Positions 55,789 through 64,000 of a stretch of 64,000 nucleotides of DNA are shown in pieces. The notes under the pieces are model-generated. The model was given only the letters and a program-made list of their open reading frames with translations, ran no database searches and was not told the origin of the DNA. Source of the stretch: Halichondria panicea (taxonomy: Eukaryota; Porifera; Demospongiae; Suberitida; Halichondriidae); assembly GCF_963675165.1 (NCBI RefSeq), contig NC_087390.1:537001-601000 (forward strand), written 5' to 3'. Numbering within the stretch: position 1 is the stretch's first letter; every line of letters starts with the position of its first letter. A program made the translations under genes and the position numbers.

Positions 55789-58700
55789 TCACTGCATGGT
55801 TGGTCCAGAAGACAATTTTGGCGTCTTAGATGGCCCAGGCGAAGTATCATCATCTGCATGAAAGTATAAAGATGGTACATGTATAATAGGATGGCAATTG
55901 GATGCTATAATTATAGTATCTAGTTTTACGTTCCTGACTATAGACTGTGGTCAATAATCCATTCACATGTCTCTAAGCTGCATGATGTCTACTCATAGAA
56001 ATGTTTATATAATGTGGTCGAGGTTAACCTATTCTCACCTGTAAATTCCTCCTTTATAGCATCAGCGAGGGCATCTTGTCTAACTGCTGGTGCTCTGAGA
56101 CTCTGACATATTTTAGAATAGGTGAGATTGGCAGTCTCCAAGCAAACAGTTAGCATTTCACGTAGATAGTCCTTGCTCTTGCGATAGTCTTGTTCTATAT
56201 TTTTGAGGGTTCCAGAATGTAATCCCAGGGCAAGTCCTAGTTCCTTCCAGTTACCAGCGACTTTGATCAGTTTCTCATTAACAGACCCCAAATCATCGAG
56301 AGTCAGAATGGAGCCTTTTTATAGGTACAATGGGATACATGCATGTGGTTTTACTATATGAAATAGCTGATAAACTACTTGTATATGCATATATATAGGA
56401 GACATCTGCTTACCAAGCGTTGGTCTTCCTGACTCGTCTTTTTTGTCCTCTTTTTTTCTCTTAACACCAATTATGGTTGATGGTTTGGACTCTTAAAATA
56501 TTTGTAGACGTAGAGTATAATTATTATAGTTGAAATGCTAACTATAATTTATAGTGTTACTGTAATATAGCGGGTAATTTTCGTTGGTGAAAAATGAACT
56601 ACCCAATTAAATAGTTCGTAATCTAAATATTCGTACAGCTCTTGGGGTAGAATAATTTCGCAGTTTTAATTTTCGTATGATGCTCTTCAATACGAAATGT
56701 ATATACCATCTTACGAAAATAACCCGCTACTGATATACATACGGTATAATATATGGCATGATTTGTACAGCTATATAGACGATACAGAATCCACATAGTA
56801 AGACGCTCCATTCCCTCATGTGCTCCTGACGATAACAAGAGTTTATTATAGGAAGAGTACGCAAATCCAACCATATATTATAGTATGGGGGAAATTCTGT
56901 ACATTTAGAACTCAAAATTAGCTATGTGTACAGTAATAACAAGGCCGTAGCAAACAAGTTTAGAGTTGTCAGGCCAACGGTAAATTTTGCTAAAAAAAAC
57001 GTTAACTACTTTACTAATCGATTACAATATTGACGACCTTTACCAGGAAACCATCAGGCATTTTCAACAATGTGACGACCATTACCTACTTAGGTCCAAA
57101 AAGTGGTAAGGCTAAAACTGACCAGCCTGACCGCTTGCTATGGCCTTGAATAATTGTGCAATCCACGTTTTTGCATGTTATAGTACTGGATTTGGACCTA
57201 CGTACATTCTAACACTCAGATTACCCGGTTTCATATTTTATATAATTATGTATCAAATCGAGGGTAGGTAGGTGTATAGAGCAATATAATTATACTTAGT
57301 CGCATGTGATTAAGGTTGCATTACTAATAGAAAGATTTGTAACACCTGTTAGCACACATCTATTATGATGTTTTACATGCATTAATCGACAGTACATAAC
57401 TTGGGTTCTCTTTGGATAACACAGCAGCTATACTATATAGGTTTTCAATGAAATAATTATACGTATACAGTGACAGTATAGCTATAAAACACACAAAATC
57501 AACTCACGTGGAAGAGTACTTTGGAGGTCTAGATCAATAGTGGTGAATTGGAAGGGATCCTTTGCACCCAATAGATTGACTTTGTGTGACAGCTTTGGAG
57601 CAGATTTCCTGCGTTTGTTGGTAATCTCGGCTTTCAAGTGGCAGTGCGGAATTCTCTGTCCTGGCTTGAACTGATCAACATTCTTCTTGATGACCTAATA
57701 GAGATGATGTAATTCTGTATAATTCTACAGAAAAGTTATATTATACAAATAATTTAGTCTCGCACCAGCCCCGATTAAAAATAGGGTCTGGAGAACTTCC
57801 TATCAACGAGTTGTGCAAGTGATAGTAAATAGTGGTCACAAATAAAATTATTCATGGTTGATGACCACATTGTGGTTACAATAATGTGAAAACCACAGTT
57901 CTGCAAATAAATTTATATGTACAGTATAGTTGAGAGTCCTCGGTGCTCAGTGCTCAAATCAGGATGAATCTACACATGCAAGAAGGAGAGAAGCTATAGC
58001 AACTACTCAGAGTCACTAGAAAGATCTAGACTGAGTTTAAACCAGGCATGTTATGTTTCAAGGTTCTCAACAATGGCATGGATTCAGTTCTCAGAGAAAA
58101 AGATGCAAATCAAATCTTATTTGCAGTACTGCCACTTGAATATGGAATGCTGGTTTCAGGTATAGATGTAGTACTAGTAGGAGACATCCTTGAAGCTAAT
58201 TATCTACAACTCAGCTCTTGCTTCTGTACAACTACCCATGGAACTTCTCTCTCTTTGTGATCTTCTGGGATAGTCTTAGGGCATAAATAAGCCATTATAT
58301 TGTCAGTTGCATTTAGCTAGAAACTGTAGCAAGTTGGGCAACAAGAGGCTGCTTTGCATAACTATCTTTCCTTCTTTTTGCCTCCAGTTGACCGCAGCGG
58401 TTAACACGCCGAGAAATCTTCGGCGTGTCAACACAACTTGTACATAGGAAGTTCACCAGACCCATTATCGACCTAGGGTTCAAATAGAAAACATCCGGGG
58501 CTGGCTGTGCGAGACTACAAATAATTATGCCTACCGTAGGATGAAACATTGGCGTTATTTTCCATCCTCCTTTGACTTTAGTACCGTCAATAGGAATATC
58601 CAGTGTTATCCTGTCCCCCTCGAACTCAACAAAATGATTCACTCCGAGAATGGCTTCTTTAGTGGAGTACTTCTCACTCACAAACTGCAGTGAAACAATA

Positions 58701-60277
58701 AATTGCTGTATAATTATAGTGTCACTTACTGTGTTATGAATATCATTATCCCAGTTAACAACAAAATGTATTTCCCTGCTGTACAGCTCTGAGCCAAGGT
58801 AGTAGAGGCTGGCAGTGTACACTCTCTCCACATTCTCTCCTGTCACAGCCAGCCCACTAAACTGGCTCAGCTCCAGTGATCCATACGAACTGTGCTCAGT
58901 GAAAGAGCCACAGCCTTCGAGGTGCTTGAATGTATAGGGCAGACTCTCCTGGGAGCAATGTGCTCTCACAAATGAGAGCTTGGTGGAGCTGGTCATCTTG
59001 GCACAGTGCTGTATCTCAACTGTCAGCTGCTGTTGGAATCGACCCGAGGGAAGAGGACGTATCCAGAAGACACCACTAACCAACTGGAGATTGTTGGGAA
59101 ACAGGTACTGTCCAGCTACACTGGCCTTGATGTCTAGTCGACACTGGTCAACACCAGCTGGCAAGGAGCCCTGGGGTATGGTGAGCTTGAACCCATAGCC
59201 ATCCCAGTGGAAGGTTTGGGGTGAGTTGGTGACTATCACACACGTGCTGGCCACAACTTCAACACCAGGGAGGTCTGAGTAGAGGTAACAGTATAGAACA
59301 ATGCAAATGAGGTACCTAACTCACTGAATGGTATTGCATGATGCTGTACAGTAGACAATCCCAAAGGTAGTAGCTGTGAGACTGGTTCTTCACTTTTCAC
59401 TGTAGATAGACATACATACATGCATGAAATACGTATTTGCATAAATATTATGTACCAGGACGCTTGTTCTAGAATACATACAGTATACATGTTCTGTGAT
59501 TCAACCCTACCAGTGGTTGACCCTACAACTATTGCTGATACCAGCTGATGCCCAATCACCTTTAGTGGTCTGTGGATCAGCTTTGGTTTCCTGTTTGATA
59601 TGCTTCAGGGGAGATGAGGGTGACTGATTATCTACAAACAACAAGTTCACCTTTGTTTGCACATTGTCAAATAAATTGTTTCAAACTTTTATCAAATGTT
59701 GGCTCCTCTTTGATAGAAGCTGGGTCTAGTTGCTCTTCTTTCACCTTCTCAGATTTCAAATGATGCTCAAGGTTGATATTCGCCTTCTTCAATTGAATAT
59801 TCTTCAGTAGAATATTAGCACTAATGTACTCAGCCAGTACATTGTTTAGCCTGAGATTTTCTTGTTTCGGTGTTTCATCTGTGGAATTTTAAACATTAAA
59901 ACAAAACAGATAATCATTAATATGCTTACCATCTTTCTCCTCCTCTGAGTCACCTTCCTCATCAGGGGGTGGTCGAGGTGGGTCCTCGGGAACCGACCCT
60001 CTTAAGTACTTCTCTATCCGACCAGCCAGCTCACTCAAGCCTATCTCCTTGAGAACTCTGAACAGCTCTGTCCATGTGGGTGGGTGTGGTCCACGTCCTG
60101 ACTCCCACTCTCCCAAGATGTAGTTATACATCTCCCAAACATCCACACCAGCAACAGCTAGGAAGGCAGTGGGTGAGGTGTGTTGTACAAGCTCCTCTTT
60201 CACAGAGATTCCTGCTGAGACTTTGAGGCGATCAATAGCTCTCATAGTGAAGTGACTGTCAGCATCAAATGGAGTCA
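55789..60277 (-). CDS. Death-fold / ZU5 / Death protein, 5' end not found
   Basis: Ten minus-strand exons whose phases agree: 59930-60277, 59687-59878, 59560-59631, 59325-59399, 58730-59274, 58535-58684, 57508-57694, 56414-56491, 56039-56314, 55789-55853; about 662 codons. N-terminal Death-fold (RLKVSAGISVKEELV, TWTELFRVLKEIGLSELAG), acidic tail (EEGDSEEEKD), linkers with three SUMO-consensus-like sites (IKEE, IKQE, VKSE), then a ZU5 domain (HWDGYGFKLTIPQGSLPAGV) with more beta-rich sequence, a basic stretch (NKRRKSAPK, GVKRKKEDKK) and a Death domain (WKELGLALGLHSGTLKNI) homologous to the NLR ones. The last linker exon has lost its donor and stops (PTMQ-stop). ZU5 plus Death recalls PIDD1/UNC5-type signalling proteins. 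No upstream exon is seen before the NLR-F remnant, so the 5' end may be truncated; the exon-2 donor (GTTTGA) is non-consensus. Confidence 0.7.
56559..56746. mobile_element. MITE, TATAGCGGGTAA family
   Basis: About 188 bp in an intron of the ZU5/Death gene. Ends TACTGTAATATAGCGGGTAA and AACCCGCTACTG...ACGGTA; inner TTTTCGT/ACGAAAA arms. More diverged than 52541-52749. Confidence 0.7.
56747..57507. other. Intron of the ZU5/Death gene
   Basis: AT-rich intron between exons 56414-56491 and 57508-57694. No gene or repeat recognised. Confidence 0.5.
57695..58534. other. Intron of the ZU5/Death gene
   Basis: Between exons 57508-57694 and 58535-58684. It includes a 70-codon plus-strand open frame (58048-58260) with no recognisable features and, near 58395-58440, a short inverted repeat (GTTAACACGCCGAAGA-type). 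I see no gene. Confidence 0.4.
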
Positions 60278-60404
60278 CTGTAAAGTGTGTGTCAGTGAAT
60301 AAAGATTATGTTCTGTTAAGCATGTTAGAACGTTAGAATTAGAAGTAAAAATAAATACTAAAACTACACATTCTCTCGGCTTTTGACGATCCTTCCTCAT
60401 AGTA

Positions 60405-60833
60405 GAGTAGACTCTCGCTATTCCAGCTCCCTGAAGTACGGCCACCTCGATATACCGGCCATTTGGCTTGGCACGGAATGCTAGCTATATGTTTACTGCA
60501 CAAAACTCGACCTGAAGTACGGCCACTCGCTATTCCGTTTACCGGCCAGTGCTGGCTGTCCCAAACAAGGTTTTCAATGTACTTTAATACGTGTATTACG
60601 GCCGGATATGACGTTTTGGGTGTGGTTTAGCAAATAAAATTGAATTACACTTAAATAGAGAACAAAATGATTCATTATCCTACATTATCCTCGAGACAAG
60701 AACCGCAAAAGTAGTCATTAGATTCGAGGTAAGGTCGTTTTTAAGCCGCGGCTATTTACTGAGATGCAGCCACCTCGCTATTCCGGCCAAGCTGCATGGT
60801 CCCAAGGGTGACCGGATTAACGAGAGTCTACTG
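60405..60833. mobile_element. Pogo/Tc1-type MITE inside NLR-F
   Basis: 429-bp element with ends GAGTAGACTCTCGCTATTCC and, at the other side, the complement CAGTAGACTCTCGTTAATCC, flanked by TA (60403-60404, 60834-60835). Sister NLRs give the empty site (CCTCATAGTACACATAAGG). Inside, CTCGCTATTCCG and TACCGGCC motifs are repeated. TIR sequence and TA duplication fit pogo-like (Tc1/mariner) elements. Non-coding. Confidence 0.88.
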
Positions 60834-63133
60834 TACACATATATATAAGGAGTTGGAAGTACACACTGTGTCCATGGGTCATTCAGTTTAGTCAATCCAG
60901 CTAAAAACAATAGAATCATCTTGTATGATCCATCATCAGCCTTTGTTTCAAACAAGAGTAACTGGTCGTGTGGGGTTTTATTTTTCCAGATATAAAATGC
61001 AGCGAGGAACTCTTGAAGTGTTAGATGAAGGAAATTGTAAGATGGAGAACTGTTGCTTTTCTTATGTAAAGGATGTACACTGTTCATGAATCCAAGTGTG
61101 TTAGCATCAACAACATCTTCCTTGAAGAAAACCAATTGTTGTTTTTCTTTTGTTATTCCTTTGTACGCAATTTGGCAAGGCTTATCAAAATGTTCCTGAA
61201 GTGATGAAGGTAACTCACTCAGCTCACCACTCCAATCATTCTCTAAACATCTTTTAATCAAAATTTGAGAGTATTCGGTGTATAGTTCAGTTGTTGTGTT
61301 GGGGATTATGCTATTGCTATTCTCATGGTTTTCTCTGTACACTTCAACTACAATTCTGGCATGAAGAGGGTTATACATTGCACTAGAGATACATGGATTA
61401 GAGTTAATGTATTCACGTAGTTCTGGTGGAGCCCCATCTTTGATCATTAGATCAATGTATTCTTGAATTTGTTTGGAAGAAAAACCTAAGATTTCAATGA
61501 ACTGATCAACTCTTGAGCTACAAGTAACAGGTAGATCGCATACAGCCCAGGGCCTAGTGGTAACAACCACGGTACTAGCTGGCAGAAGACGTCCGTCTAT
61601 TAGTTTCTTAAATATAGAGTCATTTTCTCTAAGAGATGGTGGCAACTCATCCAGTCCTTCCAAAATGAAAAGTATGCCCTGCCCATGATTCTTTCGGATA
61701 ATAGCATAAATATTTTTGGAATAATCAGTATCTTCACATTGAAATAGATCAACTAATTCTACAGCTTTCTGAACATTCTCATCTCGAAGTCGGAGCAATA
61801 CAACGAGGGAGTAATCTGTCCAAACTTTACCATTAGCCCATCGTTTGCAAAGTTCCCATGACAAAGTCGTCTTACCTCCTCCAGGAGCCCCTTTAATGAC
61901 AACCAGTTTAGAGAATTTGCCCTCTACTTTGGAAGCTATCTGGTCCATTGTGATTGACTCTCTAGGAAATCCATCCAGCTCGCCTTTAACTATTTCTGAC
62001 CAGGATTCTTCAATTTCCTTTCTTGATAAATGTTTACTTATACATCTGCACATTCTAGATTAACAAAATGCTTAACACACTGGAGAGGATATTTGTCATC
62101 AGCAGGGAGAGCTCTTGTATCGTAAATACTAGTTAAGTATGATTGATAAATTCCTATTGCTTCATCTGGTTGGATGGTGGAACGATTATCGGATTTGGAT
62201 TCTACAGTATAAAAGAATAATCATGAAGCGAAGGTAATAATACAGTGGAATCTTCAATAATGGGCCCTCCAAACTAAGTAAACTGTGAGAATTACAACAA
62301 ATAGGACTGCGCTTCCACCCCCAAACTTTCAGAGTCTTACATGAACTAATGCAGCAATCCCTGAGATGGGTCCTTTACTCTATCACCACTCACACAAACT
62401 ACCGATTAGCTAACTCACTGGTTGGTCCAGGAGTCGTTGTGGACAATTTCTTCTTAGATGGCCCAGGTGAAGTATCGTCATCTGCTATAATTATATATAC
62501 AATTGACTGAAGTACATAAAGATAATAATATAAGTGTTCGTGATGAGTTGAACTATCCATTCACATAGTTAAGTACTGTTGACTATTCATGGAAATGCTT
62601 ATAGTGTGGTCTATATTGCTAGTAGCCTCACAATTGTTCTACATATCTAAGTTACGTTCCTAGCTTTAGGCTACGGTATACTGATATTTATCAATAGAAA
62701 AGGTCAAGGTTAGCCTCATGACTATTCATACCTGTACATGCCTCCTCTATAGCCTCAGCGACATCATTCCGTGCAACTGTTGGTGCTCTGAGACTTTGAC
62801 ATATGTCAGAATAGGTGAGAGGGCCAGTCTTCAAGCGAGCAGATATCATTTCACGTAAGCAGTCCTTGTTCCTGTGACACTCATCTTTTATATCTTTGAG
62901 GGTGCCAGGATCTAATCCCAGATCAAGTCCCAGGTCTAACCAGTCTCCAGCAGCTTTTATCAAGTTCTTGTAAACAAAATTCACATCACCGAGAGTCAGA
63001 ATTGAGCCTATAAAAATTACAACCAAATGATAAGTACACATGGTCATACACATGGTTTATGCAAGCATGTTCTCTGAGGAGCAATGTCATTGTGTATATT
63101 ATGTATCATAAGGAGACACCGCTTACCAAGCGT

Positions 63134-63160
63134 TGGTCCAGGGTTTGCTTCAACATCTCC
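63134..63160 (-). other. 2A ribosome-skipping motif in NLR-F
   Basis: Codons for GDVEANPGP at the end of exon 63127-63276, same context (LLLIFRLLLQS before, TLG after). Confidence 0.9.
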
Positions 63161-64000
63161 TGACTGTAACAGTAAGCGGAATATCAGTAACAGTATATAC
63201 AGACTGAGAGTGGGGGGCCGATTAGTGCTCTGAGCTCTCACTTGGAACTTGATCGGCTTTTCTTGAGTATCAAAAACTAGAAAGTAAGAGTGACGTTTAT
63301 AATTATTGTGGCAGTAAATATATAATTGATTACCTGATGTGGTTGAGTTCCATTGTTTCCGAGGGTTCCATCTCACCAAGCAGGCAGTGATGAGTGAGTA
63401 GCAGGTGATAAGCACAGCTGACAGAATGAGAACGGCCAGTGCACTCCCCCTCCATCCCAGCTCACAAGGAAACACTCCGGTCCAACTCAAGTCAACCATA
63501 GGGCAAGCAGGACGTGGGGGAGCTGGGTAGAGTTACATAAAATTAATATATTCATGTGATGTGACATCACAATTGTGGTCATGAGATTCCGTGAATACCA
63601 AGCAATGCTGTTTAAAACCGACCTTTATATTATAATTATGCAGATTATATGATGTAGCCTATGCTTTGTAATATGCTCCGTATTAATATGCTCGGTATAA
63701 TTATACCAAAGTGTATGATAAGAAATGTTATGCAATTATTGGTGAGTATGCTTCACTGACTTACAGGAAAAAGTTTGTAAGAAGAGTATGTATCTGATGG
63801 TGACCATAATGAAGTAGAGTTGGTAGAGGACAGGGGTGATCAACACAGAGGCAAGGCTGGCTCTGAGCTGCCAACTAGGCTTAGGGAAAACCAGGGTAAC
63901 ATCATCGTCCAGATCATTTGAGAGATAACTGGCATGTCTCTGAGATGTCATCTTCATGGTTCTGTCAGAAGACCATGCAACTGTGCAGCTCCAAGATTCA

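Larger units (their letters stand above)
60363..63957 (-). pseudogene. NLR-F: 5' exons and broken NACHT exon
   Basis: Exons 63765-63957, 63334-63522, 63127-63276, 62732-63007, 62419-62481 and 60363-62201. Membrane module, 2A and Death domain are open and closely match NLR-C. In the NACHT exon a 2-bp insertion (GATGTATAAGT) near 62040 creates a stop after CADV. Downstream the NACHT is otherwise legible (GAPGGGKTTLS, ILFILEGLDELPP, VTTRPWA, YNFLHLTLQEFLAAFYIW). A TIR element (60405-60833) splits the exon after LPTPY, and homology ends at 60363, so all LRRs are missing. The 5' exons could still make the membrane-2A-Death part. Confidence 0.87.

Noticed and set aside
58048-58260. 70-codon plus-strand frame in an intron of the ZU5/Death gene
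   Set aside because: No recognisable domain, promoter or partner exon; its length is within chance expectation for this composition.

Overview
This is metazoan genomic DNA, most likely from a demosponge. Amphimedon queenslandica or a relative is my best guess. The evidence is intron-rich genes with short AT-rich introns, many 'ATAATTATA' motifs, (CCCTAA)n telomere-type repeats, and a tandem family of Death-NACHT-LRR (NLR) genes with ZU5/Death relatives, a repertoire typical of sponges. Species was not tested by search.

The window is mostly one composite unit repeated in tandem. A full unit holds a minus-strand NLR gene head-to-head with a plus-strand block made of the first three exons of an EAF (ELL-associated factor) gene, then the last exons of a CPVL-type serine carboxypeptidase. 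That block is followed by a large (CA)n/TTTCTTGTTCTCACCCC minisatellite with a short telomere-like motif, and then the LRR end of the next NLR. NLR loci: A 7422-14484 (intact), B 19113-24169 (two frameshifts), C 29432-34832 (intact), D 40225-45195 (intact), E 50509-51534 (LRR remnant), F 60363-63957 (5' half, broken by a TIR element). For A, C and D I joined exons by GT-AG sites; all exon joins are phase 1 and the summed lengths are exact multiples of three (1503, 1355 and 1339 aa).

The key observation is that every NLR with a preserved 5' end begins with a conserved membrane module of about 175 aa that runs into a perfect 2A ribosome-skipping motif (GDVEANPGP). The Death domain starts a few residues after the skipping point. 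One mRNA should therefore give a separate small membrane protein plus a cytosolic Death-NACHT-LRR receptor starting with proline.

1-2000 and 15605-17545 are a second duplicated block, carrying a PPIG-like cyclophilin fragment (minus strand). 14991-15774 is the 3' end of an unrecognised gene. 51535-60360 differs: degenerate Death and NACHT pieces, several MITEs, and a coherent ten-exon minus-strand gene (55789-60277) coding Death-fold, acidic/Lys-rich linkers, ZU5 and a Death domain. Its last exons are homologous to the NLR exons downstream of the 2A exon, so N-terminal modules appear to have been exchanged at a phase-1 intron exactly after the 2A exon.

The EAF and CPVL pieces never form complete genes here (CPVL lacks its catalytic Ser and Asp exons), and several copies carry stops or frameshifts, so they look like passengers of the NLR amplification.
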